Of a stretch of DNA of 64,000 bases, positions 12,840-25,514 are shown in pieces. Made by a program: the position numbers and the translations under genes. Each line of letters starts with the position of its first letter. Position 1 is the first letter of the stretch. The DNA is from Botrytis cinerea B05.10 (taxonomy: Eukaryota; Ascomycota; Leotiomycetes; Helotiales; Sclerotiniaceae): the NCBI RefSeq assembly GCF_000143535.2, contig NC_037327.1:144767-208766 (forward strand). The letters run 5' to 3'. The notes under the pieces are model-generated. The model had not been told where the DNA came from and searched no databases. It saw nothing but the letters and a program-made list of their open reading frames with translations.

Positions 12840-12955
12840 TTCTTAAGGGTTTTCCTTATAATTTGAGGTTTTTTATTTTATAAATAGGGTTTTATTGTAA
12901 TTACTTACCCATATTAATACCCTTCGGGAGGTCTCCCCCTAAAGATTAAAATAAT

Positions 12956-12986
12956 ACTATACCATACCATACCATACCATACCATC
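12956..12986. repeat. (CCATA)n microsatellite
   Basis: About six copies of a 5-bp unit read as ACCAT in tandem. It lies just upstream, in minus-strand sense, of the disrupted frame at 12273-12839. Confidence 0.8.
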
Positions 12987-13466
12987 CATCTATGCCTCCC
13001 TCCGTTGGAACATCTCTCTGAGACCATCTTTATCTGAGGGTTATGTTGCATCGAGTTACCAGACCAATTCCGAATGGAGATTTTTAAACTATCATTTCGA
13101 GCATCCATCCGTGAACCAACTTCGATCCATTCTTGAGTGTGTAGCCGTTTCAATGAGAATACCGAGGTACGGTTGAAAGCTCTTACCAAGTTCCATCATT
13201 ATCGCCAGATATACGGAAACTTCCCAGGAAGATTTAACTTTATTCTTAAGGATGATGACGTCGAATTTATCAGGACTGTAAAAAGGTATAGAGCTATTCC
13301 AACCTTCATTTACACTTTCAATCAAAAATTCAAAATGTATAGCATCAGATATAGTCAAGGTTTTTGTCAAAGGAATGATCAATTGGGTGATATCTCAAAC
13401 TACTTTTGTTTTATTCCTTTTCTGAATATTTCGATAGACTTTCTTAAATATCTTATTACAAAATAA

Positions 13467-14629
13467 AAAGCTTTCGGGTATTTTTTGTTTTGTTTCTAAT
13501 AGAATTTAGTAAAGGTCCTTATTTACATCTATAATATTCAAATCGAATCTATTCATAAAGCTATTTTTTGCTACAAAAACAAATTTATAGATTGAGTATA
13601 TATAAAAAGTATATTTTATTTCCTTTAGTTTTTGATTAATATATGTAATAGATATAGGTGAAGTATAATCAGCTTCTAATTATTTATTACAAAAGGTTGA
13701 AGAAGATTTCTTCTTTATAAGTAGATGATTTATATTATTCTTTAATTCAAAATATTCGTTCAGTCAGAGAAATTCTTTTGTTTAATATTTAAGTAGATCA
13801 ATCTTCTTGTAAATTATATCCTTTATATAAGATTGTAAGATTGATAACCGAAATCGTTTTTCAAAAGGAATAATAGAAGGGTTTGTAATTTCGTTTTATA
13901 ATTGTTTTCGCTTTAATTAATGATTCTCAATTTGTGAAAATTTAATGAGTTATTAGATTTGTAGTATATCAGAGTAAGAATAATATACTTTGATACTAGG
14001 AGGACAAACTTATTAAAAATATTAGCTTATTCCTTATAGCGTCTTCTATTAATTTACTACTGAATTGTATAATAAGTTCTCGATTGTATCATTTGGATTA
14101 TAAATCTGAAGCTTTTCGATAATTGAATTAATGGTAGTTATTGTGAATATTAAACATATATCAATATTCTGATGGAGAAAGGGAAAGTGAAATATATCTC
14201 ATCGATTTTCTTAGTATGTTGAAGGAATCGTTTTTGTAGATGTGGAAGGGGTGTGGAATTGTTAATGCTATGGATCTAGATTGTGTATCAATCCATTATA
14301 AGATTGTATCTTTCATATTTATTCCTAACAGTGTTTTGCATTAGTTTTGCACTAGGCCAAGATTGTAAACTTGAGGATACTGTATTTTCAGGGTTATAAA
14401 AACGGCGAAAACTTCGATTATCTTGTTTCCAGACCCTTTTATCCCCACCCTAATCTTTTTTGAGGCTTCAGATGTACCCACTTTGTGTATGCTTTTTATT
14501 ATCCCGGTTTCATTTCCCTCTATACAATTTGTAGAAAAGGTTGGCTATATGTGTTCCAACACCAATGTAAGCTATGAGAAGGTTACTGTGTGTAATTAAA
14601 ATAGATGTTCTTGACCCCGCTCGCAAATA
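13467..14629. other. AT-rich intergenic stretch without genes
   Basis: About 1.2 kb of AT-rich sequence with no open frame of note. It resembles old mutated repeat DNA, but no terminal repeats or protein relics are visible. Confidence 0.4.
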
Positions 14630-14965
14630 CGCCTGCGAATACACCTAAATTGATTCTTTCAAACTTCAATCAGTTAATCCCACTACGATTGTAAAGATTA
14701 CTTTAAAAGTAATGACAGATCCTAAAAGCCCTCAATTGATTTAATCTAACTGTTCCTTTTCTAATTGTCTTATTAATTCATTTAAGGCTGTGTATTTAGT
14801 TGAAGTAGTTCCGTAGACATTTCCGCCTTTTGTTAATCACATCGAATTAGAACAGTCCTATCTTAGGTAGTATTAGGGGCGATTTATAATCAATTTAAAG
14901 AGGCTTCTGAATCTACAGATATAATATAAAATAGCACAATTATGTGAATATATGATTACACGATA
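14630..14965. repeat. Dispersed repeat, copy 1 (partner near 38383-38757)
   Basis: Several blocks match the 38.4 kb copy in the same order: AATACACCT-like start, TTTAATCTAA, TTTAAGG(C/T)TGTGTA, TTATAATCAAT...AGAGG and TGAATCTA. This copy is less AT-rich than the other, consistent with RIP-like decay of the 38 kb copy. Both lie upstream of a Q/P-rich gene (15565 and 40597). Exact borders are uncertain. Confidence 0.55.
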
Positions 14966-15564
14966 CATGGCTGAGAGTGAATCTTCCCCCTTTTATTGAT
15001 TCTTGGTATCAACTGTGCTTCCGGCACCACCTTTCGAGTCTGAAGCGAGGATAGAGGTATGTATTTCCACCCCACGTTAGACAGAGCACAAGCCACGCCA
15101 CCTCTCTGAAAAGTGTGACTAACCACAATTAAGCTTCAAGCTCAATGAGAGCATACATTTTAGTTCTAAGAGTCATGAAAGGTAAGTACAAAGAGCGCCA
15201 GCGACCTCGTTGCTATTTTTAGTCGCGAGGGGTCGAGAATAAGCTCGTTCCATTTCCAACTTCTTTTGAAGTTGAAATGGGACGAAACGAAACCTAGGCG
15301 TTTGTTTCTAGGAGACTCCATGAATGGGTTTGTTGCGATGATAGTCGGTCGCAATAGATAGAGAGAAAAAAATCGGAAGCTCTCCGAAGTATTCTGAAAC
15401 CTGTCAAATAAAGAACATGTTGCGGGAGATGTGGTGAGAGTTTTAATACAATAATTATATATAAGTAGGTTAGTTATTTTCTCATTGATTTTTCCTTGTG
15501 ATTCATACTTTCTTATTGCTAGTCGCGCGTTATTCTTTGGTGCTATCCGTACAAACAAACAATC

Positions 15565-17760
15565 ATGGCATCATCACGACTGGCTATGCCAGCGACAGCA
15601 GCGTCGCGATCACCACCAGCCTTACCAGGCCCATCTGTAAGTCTATTCTTTTCTGTTATCTTACAACGTAACAAAACTTCGGCGCGTACTTCGTACTTCG
15701 CGCTTCGTGGCTCTTGTTCAATTCTGCGATGATGTCAGAATCACTAACTCGTCCAAATCATCTAGTCCCTAGTCAACCCCGCTCCTCCTCCCGCTCCCAT
15801 CACGATAATGGGTCACGAAATCACCAGCCTCTGCAGTCCTTCTCGCTTTGACTGGTCTCCTGCGCAAAAAAACCAAATTACAAACTTTACAATCGATCAA
15901 AAAATAACCAAAGAACAATGTTCCAGAAATAAAAAAGATCAGATAGATTCCGCACGATTTGATCCACTTTTCACAATTTTGGGTTTTGACAAATTTAGAG
16001 ATCTGAGGAATGGGAAAGGGGAGGCCGTGAGGGATATTGTGGAGGAAAAATTGAGGACGAGAATGTGGAAGAGTTGGGAGGGGAATGGGAAGGTGGATAA
16101 GGTTCATCAGGAGGCTATTTTGAGTGGGATACATATGCAAGGGGGGCCGGAAGATGCAGCTTTGGAGGGTGTTTTGAGAAGAACAGATCAGAGATTAGTA
16201 TTCAGTGGGCAGGACATTGATAGGGGTAGAGATGTAGGGAGAAGGGGAAGTGCACCTTTGAATGCACCAAGCATTCCTCTTTCAGGCCTATCATCTCAAC
16301 CCCCTCAGCCAATCCAGGCATTTCAGCCCGCTCAGCCGATCCAGGCACCTCAACCTGCTCCGACAAACCAAGGTCCTTCATCCTCTGATCCCTATCGTCA
16401 TCTGTCAAAGGTTGAAAAAGTGAAATTGAGAGACGATATGGTGAATGAGGAAAACAGGAGGAGAAAAGGGAAAGGAAAGAAGAGATCATATCAAATTGGT
16501 GCCACGATACACGAAGATATTGAGCCTCATCATGAGTCCCGCTTTCCTGATCCATTGCCAGGGCTTCGTGTTCCAAACCCTGCTCCTAATTCCGCTTTTG
16601 CTACTGGATCACAATCTCAAGGTCAAGATCAATCGAGTCGGAGTGTTACGCAAATTTATGCTCCTATTACAGAGGCACACTCGCGCCAATCTCAAGATCA
16701 AGGTCAATCGAGTCAAGTACCCCCCGGAGATAATAGTAGTGGATTCAAAACAACCGTTTTCAAAACGATGAATCAATTGCTTGGAACTGCTACTGATGCT
16801 TGGAGGGGAGATGGAGATAGTGGAGGCATAGGTGAAGGCGAACACAGAGAGAACGATGGAGATAGGGGTAGTCCATCAACAAGTGTTCATGCACCTCCTC
16901 AATTATCTGCTCCAGCTACAGATAAACTTGGTAGACAGTCTTCTATATCTCAATCCTTTGCGTCATTATCGATCCACGATGGTCCGGTCGAAGGTTTGAT
17001 TGGATCTCAGCAGCAGCAGCAGCAGCAACAAGGCTTTCGCTCGGCTCAAATTCCACCCGCAATTCCATTCCAAACACAAATTTCTCAAGCTGCTTACATG
17101 GAGTCATTTGGTAATCATCCTATGAATTCCGGAATGGGTGCATTGCGAAATTTACAATCCCCACCTCAAGCTCTTGGAAATCAGCAACAGCAAGGCTCTT
17201 ATAATCCTTTGAGATCGCAGCCTTTGAATCATGATGATGCTAATTCATTTATGGCTCCTGGAAATCATGGATGTAATACTCCTCAGCAAAATAGCAATAG
17301 TCATTTCGCGGTTCATCAGAACTATGGGACTAATACATTCGCATCTCCACAATACAATGGAAATGCCCGTCCATATCATAACGATCCTAATGCTGCTGGC
17401 CCCCAACTTTATAACGTCAACCCTGCTGCGATTTTTCATAACTTCAACGCTCCCGCTGCTCCCCAAAATTATAATGTCAATCCTGCTGCGGTTCCTCATA
17501 ACCTCAACGCTCCCGCTGCCCCTTTCCTCATAAATCCTCCGGCTAATCTCAACCCTACACCACCTAACTTCTCTTCCTTCATCCGTAGCACTCAAGAAAG
17601 CTATACGCAATCACTAGCACAGGATAAAGCATCATTGGAGGCACAAAAAGCGGCACTCCAGGCTTATCATCAAGGATTGAAGGATAGGGAAAAGGATAGA
17701 AGGTTCGCATTCTTGGAAAATGTATGTAGAAATGCGAGATTAGGAGAGACTGAGATTTAG
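15565..17760 (+). CDS. Q/P/N-rich protein with conserved N-terminal domain (688 aa), copy A
   Basis: The family is not recognised. Exon 1 is 15565-15636 and exon 2 is 15766-17760. The 129-nt intron has a GTAAGT donor, a CTAAC branch and a CTAG acceptor in phase 0, and the spliced N-terminus (NPAPPPAPITIMGHE) then aligns with copy B at 40597. Residues about 51-150 form a domain shared with copy B, containing RFDWSPAQK, KKDQI, LGFDKFRDL, VEEKLRTRMWKSWEGNG and HQEAILSG. This could be a DNA-binding or protein-interaction domain, but I cannot assign it. The rest is low complexity: Gln/Pro/Ser-rich, a polyglutamine run near residue 440, and repeated NYNVNPAA...LNAPAAP units near 580-610. A short shared motif (TTVFKTMNQL) lies in the middle. 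The last 60 residues are a charged helix (AQDKASLEAQKAALQAYHQG), probably coiled coil, not found in copy B. Confidence 0.85.
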
Positions 17761-20535
17761 ATGTATTAGACTTTAGTTTGGCGTTTTTGGGGGGAAATAG
17801 GCAGGCGAGATTGAAAGAGAATGTTATTTTGATAGATTAGATTTCAATTTATGTTTTGGGAGTTTTGACTTTTGTCTTTACTATTTCCTTCATCATCTTT
17901 TCTTTCGTTGAGTATCAGAAATTTATATTCCGAGTTATGCGAGTATATGACATTCCAATTTGGTACTCGATTTAGAATCCACCTCATACTCAATCAATCA
18001 ATCATTCTATTTCATTCTATTCCATTTTTCTCTATTTCGTTTCTCTCTATTCCATTTTATGCCATTCCATTCAACTGTCTTATCTCAACTTTATTTTTCC
18101 CTTTATCTCAAAGTTTCAATCTAAGCCGAACATTTCCATGTCTACACTTCTCTCCCATTCATTCTGAAGACCAGTTCTTACTTCACTTCATGAAACTCTA
18201 TCTTCTGGTTACGTTGAATGGCTATTTACTTCTTTGCAGGTTACTCTACTTTCACGCATACTCCCGTCTACTTCTACTTCTTCATAAGTTAGATGTTACT
18301 ATCTGCATTCATCTACTTCAATATGTATAACAGACGAAGTTACTAATTACAAGACCACATCAATACTCTCAACTGTTCGCTTTTCTTCTACAGTTGTTCT
18401 TTCCACTGTCATTACTGTCACTACCTCGTCCAATTTAGTTCAGGGCTTTACTATCACTCCTTCTTTGCAGATCACTGCCCCGTACTCATCTTCGTACATT
18501 CATCTCCACACTCTCCTCTCTGCGCATTCATCTCCATACATCCATATCTACGCATTCGTCTGCATACATTCATCTGCATATACTCATCTCCACACATTCA
18601 TCTGCATACATGCAATCATGATATAGTATTGATATTTGTGGACGCGCAGATATTGATATGATATTGGGGTTATGTATGCATGTATGGATTGATGGATTGA
18701 TGGATTGATGTGTAGTTTTTGATTTCACTTTAAGTGATTTGGGATGGGGGTGAACAATGTCGCCAACACGAGATATACTTCCATTTCCCTGATCATCTTT
18801 GGATGATACATTCCATTCGAAGCGGTTATCGACAATCTAATCATCAGTAGCTACGCCACATACCTCGCAAACTAAATATGGATCCCCCAGAAACTCTTTG
18901 TCAAGATTAGATGGAGTTTCTTGGCAGTCCTTACACATCATCTGGGTATTAACATTCCGACGTCACGAACTTCATCTTCTAAAACAGCGGCGGGCTTTTT
19001 CCTCGGTTGATCTTCTTTGGAAGATATTTCGAGAAGTGAAATTTGTATAGGAGATCTTCGAGCGCAGCAAGCTATTGGGTCTTGGGGGCTTGCCATCATG
19101 ATATGATAACAAGGCCATCAAACAACTGATATGACGCTCTGCTAGCTCTCCGCGGTATCCACTGTTTTGGAAAAAAATTATTTGGAAGGAAAGGTTTACA
19201 TGTACGAGCGGGTGAGTCTTTTCATGGCTGATTTTCAATGATTTGCTAATATGATTTCAGGCATGAATTCTCTACAAAACTTCGTGTTTTGATCATTTAC
19301 AACAAGCACAACTACGGCCACCCGTCGTTATAACCATCCGCATTCAATCATCAACGATGATGATATCTATTCTCAGCTCAAGTCCACAACTTATTGCTTA
19401 CTAGATCAGTCCATTCACAAACAAAGACTACGAACCACCAGCGACCACAATCATAATAACCACCATCGATCGTCACCAATCATTTGAAGTTTATCCACAA
19501 GATGTTGTTGGATTCATGTATATTTACGTATTAATAGATATGGACATCTATTCTCGTATTCCTCAATAAATCCCTGAGACGCTATCTATGCATTATCAGC
19601 TCGATTCCTAACTTCCATCTCCTTCCTTATTGTCTAGGGAAAATATGTATGAGAAAGTTTAGTGTCGGAGGACTTTTCATTAAATTTCGACACGCAGATC
19701 TGTTCATTCAATTGCCAATAACCTTTCTTCAACCACATCACGAAGTAAATCATCCATTTCCGAAAGAGAAACTCGCCACTTCTTTCTTGGAGATGAATGA
19801 GTTATTTTGTGATGTATGAGGAGTAATCTTTGGTTTGGGGGGAGGGGGAGGGGGTTCGTTAACTTGGTGGACGGCTGAGTAGATGGTTGGATGGATGAAC
19901 ACTTTGTTTGCTTGTTTTTTCTGTTTGTTTTTTTTTTGTTTTTTTTAAGTTGGTGGCTGTAATTGGGAATGGGAATCTGATGATGTGTGGATGGAAGATG
20001 CATTCTTTGCTTCGCCTTTTTCTGTTTTCTGTTTAGTTATCTCCTCGTTTATTGGAATTGGTGCTTGGTGGTTGACAATTGAAATTGAAATTGGGGAGTT
20101 CGCAGATTTGAGATTTGAGTCGCAAGAGTTTGAAGGGAGTAGAGATGGAAGTGCAAATGGGGATGGACGGATGAATCATTGAGGTTGATGTAGACGAATG
20201 AACTTGTCTTTTTCTCTTGGACTTTAAGAGTCTTGGAATTGGGAATTGGGAATCTGGAGTTTGGTGTTTGGTGTTTGAAGCTTGAAGTTTGGAATTTGAA
20301 ATTTGGAATTTGGAACTTGGATTAGATTAGAGGATTTGAAGCAATGATGTATAAGAGGTGGCTCCTTTTATAAATTATTGCCTCTTTTCTCTTCTTTTCT
20401 TTTCTTCTGTCTTCTTTACTTGGGATTTGTAATTATTTGGATCGGAGGTTCTTAAAGAAGTTGGAAACCTAAATGAAAGTGTGATGACAACAAAATGAAT
20501 TTGATAACCTGTAACATCTTGTGATTAGAGGTATT
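17761..20535. other. Long intergenic region, low-complexity stretches
   Basis: No supported gene. The first part (about 17990-18130) is pyrimidine-rich with repeated ATTCTATTCCATT units. 18480-18620 holds degenerate repeats of about 22 bp (CATTCATCTGCATACATTCA). A run of GATTGATG repeats lies near 18690. Open frames at 18972-19238 and 19704-20003 (minus) have biased composition and no motifs. 20240-20330 has repeats of the TTTGGAATTTG type. Confidence 0.45.
19135..19164 (-). repeat. Copy of the dispersed short GC-rich element
   Basis: A minus-strand copy reading CGCTCTGCTAGCTCTCCGCG followed by GTATCCACTG. It matches the element copies at 31413, 61897 and 63560 with several transitions. It stands in non-coding sequence. 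Confidence 0.45.
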
Positions 20536-20680
20536 GGACTGGTGGCACTAGCAGGACTAAGTCGGGGGAACTGGTGGCACTAGTGGGACTGGATTGAAGA
20601 GACTCGTGGCATTAATCGTACTGAATTAAGGGACTAGTAAGACTGTATTAAGAAAACTAATAGCACTCATTAGACATCAA
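20536..20680. repeat. Degenerate tandem repeat with GGCACTAG units
   Basis: Successive units of the form GGACTGGTGGCACTAGYRGG can be seen, decaying toward the right (GACTCGTGGCATTAATCG, GACTAGTAAGACT). The decay is toward A and T and merges into the AT-rich block that follows. Confidence 0.55.
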
Positions 20681-20780
20681 TGAAATCTTCTTAGCTGATC
20701 AGTCTTTAAAACAAGAAGAGATACTTAATCATTTTGAAGAGTATATATGCGGATGCTATTTGTCAAGAGACAAAGAAGAG

Positions 20781-21168
20781 TTTAGATACAGTTCCTCTAT
20801 CGTCCACAGGTAGCTTAGTCCTAAGTACAAGGCCCTATTTTACAATCGAATACTTCCTTTTCTTTTCTTCTCTCTTTTTGATTAAGGAATTATTTTAAAT
20901 ATCATAATTAGATTCAATCAAATATATAACATAATATTATATATCTTTAATAATCATAAAATAAAAAGATAAATCAAAATAAAAGTTAAAAAAATAAAAA
21001 GAATTTTAATTGATATATCAAAATACAGATTTAATGATTCATTTATTGAGAAATTCATTTTCAATTCTTTGATATTATTTTTCATAATTAGATTTCGTAG
21101 AACTCAAATGATCAAATGTTAAATTAAATTCGATATTTAAAAGGCTAAATAAGGAGTAGATCTGTTAT
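20781..21168 (+). repeat. Tandem duplicate unit 1 (about 388 bp)
   Basis: This unit and the next (21169-21557) are direct neighbours and align over their whole length, from AGTTCCTCTATCGTCCACAG / AGTTTCTCTATTGTTTATGA to GAGTAGATCTGTTA / GAGCAGATCTGTTA. Differences are mostly C/T and G/A, as expected from RIP. They may be two solo LTRs or a tandemly duplicated transposon fragment. No coding capacity is seen. Confidence 0.75.
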
Positions 21169-21557
21169 TAAATATAGTTTCTCTATTGTTTATGAGTAGT
21201 TTAGTCTTAAGTATAAGGTTCTATTTTATAATCGAATACTTCCTTCTTTTCTCTTTCCTTTTCTTTCAATTAAAGAGTTATTTTAAATATTATAGTTAAG
21301 TTCAATCAAATATATAATACAATATCCTATGTCTTTAATAACTATAGAATAAAAGGATAAATCAAAATAAGAATTAGAAAAACAGAAAAATAATTTAATT
21401 GATATATCAAAATACAGATTTAATAATTCATCCATTAAGAAATTCATTTTCAATTTTTTAATATTATCTTTCATAATTGAATTTTGCAGAATTCAAACAA
21501 TCAGATATTAAATTAAGTTCGAAATTTAAGAAGCTAAATGAGGAGCAGATCTGTTAA
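21169..21557 (+). repeat. Tandem duplicate unit 2 (about 389 bp)
   Basis: Second copy of the unit at 20781-21168, in the same orientation and immediately adjacent. It has its own set of transition changes, so the copies were probably mutated after the duplication. Confidence 0.75.
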
Positions 21558-21682
21558 TCTTCCCCTCATAAATTTCTGTGGATTGAAAGTAACTAACCCT
21601 AAATCAATGAATAATACCAGAGCGAAAAACAAAAGTTGAAATTAAATCGAAGGGGAATTTGAAGAAAAAATAGGCAACGGTA

Positions 21683-22413
21683 ATGATTGACGATGAATCC
21701 GAGGCAGTTTCTTCAGTAAATCATCAAAAATTCAATAAATACAAAGTTGAACAATTGATTAAAGAGAAAGTAAATAAGAATAGTAGGTTGGAATCTGAAT
21801 TAGAACAAAGGCAAGAGCCACAATCCAAGAGACTCTCCGGTGTAACTAATGATTGGATACCTGCTTCGTGTAAACCCCCATTAATTCCTGATTCTGACCA
21901 TAATGATGGGAAGAAGAAGAAAAAAAGAAAGAGTACAAAGCTTCAACCTCTCGCTTTACAAAACCTACTCCTGAGAAAACGAGAAAAGTCAATCATACGA
22001 CTGCAACAACATCGGAAGAAAAGTAGATAGAGATCTCTGGTTCTTCTCAGTCGTCTCATCTGCTGTTTTATAATCGCATTTAAAAGTAATAAAGCAGAGA
22101 AGCTTCCAAGTTCAAGTTGGAGCCCGATGCCCCTGATTCTTCACGTTCTTCTCGTCAGCCTTAACTTAAATCGAACTATTCAAAATCTCAACACTATTGT
22201 AAAGAAGAAGAAGAAGAAGGTTCAAATATTGGATAAGTTGATGAGGCTTTGAGGCTTTAACTTTTGATTCTCATAGAGTTTTGGGGAAGGTGCTAGTGTG
22301 GTTGATTAGGGAAGGCTTAGAAATTGACGAGATCTTTGAGAAATTTGTTGCGAATTATAAAGGAAATTTAAAAAGTCTTAGACAGGACGCTCGCAGCGTG
22401 AAGAAAATGAAAT
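21683..22413 (+). pseudogene. Lysine-rich unidentified gene relic
   Basis: An ATG at 21683 opens a 115-codon frame, ending at 22030, whose composition looks protein-like: a charged helical start (NKYKVEQLIKEKVNK), then KKKKKRKS and a basic end. Further protein-like pieces follow in other frames: EASKFKLEPDAPDSSRSS near 22100-22150 and LEIDEIFEKFVANYKGNLKS near 22320-22380, ending at a stop near 22413. I infer a decayed gene or transposon-encoded protein with frameshifts and stops. It sits between the tandem duplicates and a small inverted-repeat element. The family is not recognised. Confidence 0.35.
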
Positions 22414-22527
22414 AAACTACTTTTATTTTCTTTTCATCAATTTTATATATCGAATTTGTGACAGTTGTAATATAAATGAATATGTACATGTAAGTACTCA
22501 CAAGCTCACAAGCGTATTATAGTCACC

Positions 22528-22965
22528 GAGCACAGATAGTTGTCGCTCAATAAAATCACACTTAAAACAGTCGTTTTGCTACTTTTGTTTTATAGTTTAA
22601 TAATATAAACTCTACTTTATATATATATATATAAATAAATAGTTTATTTTTAGTATTTTTATATGCAATAAAATATACAATAAGTTTTTTCCAAAAAAAA
22701 ACTTCTTTAAAAATACTGAAATTTATTAATAAAATAAGTGAAAATCATAGACTTTTATAATTTCATTTTTCAAAAATACAAATAACAATTTAATTGATTT
22801 TAAAAAGTTTTAAAAATTGATTTTGTTAAATATTAATATGGAAATAATATATATAATAAAATTCAAATAAAGTTACTTATTCAAAGTTGTTAATTCTATA
22901 TAAAATAAAAGTAGTAAAATGATTGTTTTAATGTGATTTTATTGAGCAACAATTATCTATGCTCT
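22528..22965. mobile_element. Small non-autonomous DNA element (MITE), about 438 bp
   Basis: The ends form long terminal inverted repeats of about 65 bp. The left end starts GAGCACAGATAGTTG and continues TCGCTCAATAAAATCACA. The right end read in reverse starts GAGCATAGATAATTG and continues TTGCTCAATAAAATCACA. Mismatches are transitions. The interior is very AT-rich and non-coding. No clear target-site duplication was found. Confidence 0.8.
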
Positions 22966-24259
22966 AGTACTGCATATATAGCTCTTGTGATTCTACATTC
23001 AAAATGTATAGATGATATATGAGTTAGTTGACTGGATCTTTTATGAACACATAATACTTACTATTAAGGTAATACTGATTGCGATAATTGGTGGCTAGGG
23101 AGAAAGTGACTAGGGAGGAAGTGGTCAGGGAGAAAACAATTTAGGCGAGAATAATTAAGGAGAAGCAGCTAGCCAGAGATAGCATTTCAAGCAGTATTAT
23201 CTTCGCTTAAATCTAGAGATAAATCTTTCCTTCACCTCCTCTCCGAAGTCCTGAGAAAGGAGGAACTCGCTGGAGCTTGCTATTGAGGGTAAGGAAACAG
23301 GCACAGAGGGCTCAACACATACTTGTATATTTGTATAGATACTAAACATGATTAAATTGCCGTTTTAACTCTTTATAAAATTTACTCCCTTCCCTCACCT
23401 TCGCCTCCACTACCAACTCGAATCTCTAATAAGATTAACACTCTCTCCCCTAACCAAATCCAAAACCTCCCCCTCTCCCCTCAACGGTGCTTCAAATTAT
23501 GCTTATCGAAATGCCGCTTAACACCCTCACCCTGAGCGGGCGGCGATAGAAGGAGATGCTTCGTGCTTCTCTGTAATTTCTGGAGCCAGTTGAGGATTCG
23601 TTGGAAGAGGAATCAAGTGAGGAAGTATAAAGGGGCAATTTTGGCCCAATCTTCACGAATTCTATGCACCGATTCCCTTGTCGATAAGCCCCTATATTGT
23701 ATTTTTTTTCTTCTCATCACTATCTTCTTTTATTTCATCAACAATCTTCCTCTTCCTGAACGCGCGGAGTCTGGAGGCGGGTGAGGGTAGGTGGAGACGT
23801 AAGGATGTACTTCGTGCTTCTCTGTCAGGAGGTAACGACCTCCCCATCATCCATCTCTATTCAAATTTCGCAACGTGCCAATTAAAAATTGACGTTAATG
23901 AGGAAAAAATAAACACTCTCCCATTACCTCAAGATTGCATACTTCTTCGAATTGTAATTCTCCATCCCAAAGAATGTGGATATGCGTAATATGTCGACGT
24001 TGGAACTAGAGGATTAGATTATGGGTTTTGACCTTTAAGTCGGCAGAAGGATGAAGATCTATGACAAGTGGTGGGTATATACTATAAGATTGACTACCTT
24101 GACCACGGTGGTGATACGTGTAGGGGGGGGATGCTGGGGGGAACAGTGTTGATGCCTGGATCTCATATGCTAGCCTTGAAGTCAAAAGATTGATCTTACA
24201 GAATCTTACTAATTTCTAACGCCGCTAATAGTATTCTGTTTCTTTCTATTTCCTCCCCT

Positions 24260-24808
24260 TTTCCCTTTAAATCCCCTTCCACTGAAGCACCAATATCTAT
24301 CTCAAGACCACATACTTCATTCAACGTTCCACCAGATACCCAAACCCACGAAACATCCCATCTACACCCCTAGCTGCATCTGTGAACTCGGAATTTAAGT
24401 GAGCCCAGGAATCTGCTTCACGGAATGGAGTCCACTTGCCTCGTAGATAGTTGGTTGTAGGGTTAAAAGTGCTACCGAATGGGCGACGGAGACGAACTTT
24501 TTCGAGATAATTCCAAGTGGATAGGTAATATTAGTTTGGTAGGCCCAAAGAGAAATGATGGTATGTATTGGGGGCCCATTAAAACAAAATAGAGATTGAT
24601 TGAACCAGATAATGATTCCCCAAAGCGTATCAGTAAAAATATCCAGAAGAAAGTTATCGTATAAAAAATATAACAAACTATCAATTGTCTCCATCCCTCC
24701 CACACCCCCCCAATCCCCTGCACTACTTTTTACTGGACCCACCTGACGTTCAAAAACCAAGGTTTTCTCTCCCGAGTCTTCAGTATCATAAGTGGCGCCG
24801 ATGCCCAA
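24260..24808 (-). pseudogene. Possible relic of a gene, family unknown
   Basis: A 137-codon minus-strand frame (24808-24395) contains a hydrophobic, Trp-rich middle (LYFLYDNFLLDIFTDTLWG). A second protein-like piece in another frame (FREADSWAHLNSEFTDAARG) continues downstream to about 24300 before hitting stops. This pattern suggests a decayed gene with a frameshift near 24420. I cannot identify the family. It may instead be chance. Confidence 0.25.
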
Positions 24809-25486
24809 TCATGTAAGGAGGAGGTAGTCGATGCGAATAATGCTCGGTGTGAGATGGATTTCAGCCAGGACATATGGATAAAAGCCATACGTGGTGGAGG
24901 AGGTGGGAGAAAGTGTGACTGACGTTAAAGTTAAATTATGGTTTTGCGGATACAGTTGGGTTCATTGTTGGATGTGCATAGGTATTCGGCTGGGCGGAAT
25001 AACAAGTATCTACTTCTTTCGAATACGCCGTATTCTTTCCATACAAATTCCCTCTTCCTCGAGAGAAATACAAAGTATCTCTGGGTATTCTTGATTTATG
25101 TAAATCTTGCATTTATTTAAGTACTCGGTATGTTTTTTGTTGGCAGCCTGGAGAAAATGTAAAGCGTGTTCCGCGTGAAGGATTTGATTTTCGGTAAGCG
25201 CAGTGTATGGGCTGGTGGATGAAGAGGCAGATCTGATCTGGAAACAGGCAGCAAGGCTGTGAGGTAGCGGGGTACTAGATTTGAGAAGGCAAAGTTAGCA
25301 TAACTCCAGAAAATTGAGCGAGCCATGGGGACTTAGAGGCTTGCCTGGATGGGCGTGGTAGGCTGTGGCAAGGAAGGGCTGGTGGGGTGGGATGAGACAT
25401 TTCAAGATGTGAAATTTGGAAAGTAAATATTTGAGCGGAGCGAGCTATGGGGGGTTGTCCCCATGAGCAATCAACCCAAAGAGAGG

Positions 25487-25514
25487 CTCCGCTGGTTCTG
25501 TAGAGTCCATTGCC
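25487..25514 (-). repeat. Degenerate copy of the dispersed short GC-rich element
   Basis: Reverse-complemented, it reads GGCAATGGACTCTACAGAAC followed by CAGCGGAG, aligning over 28 bp with the copy at 31413-31440 with a handful of mismatches. Confidence 0.4.
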
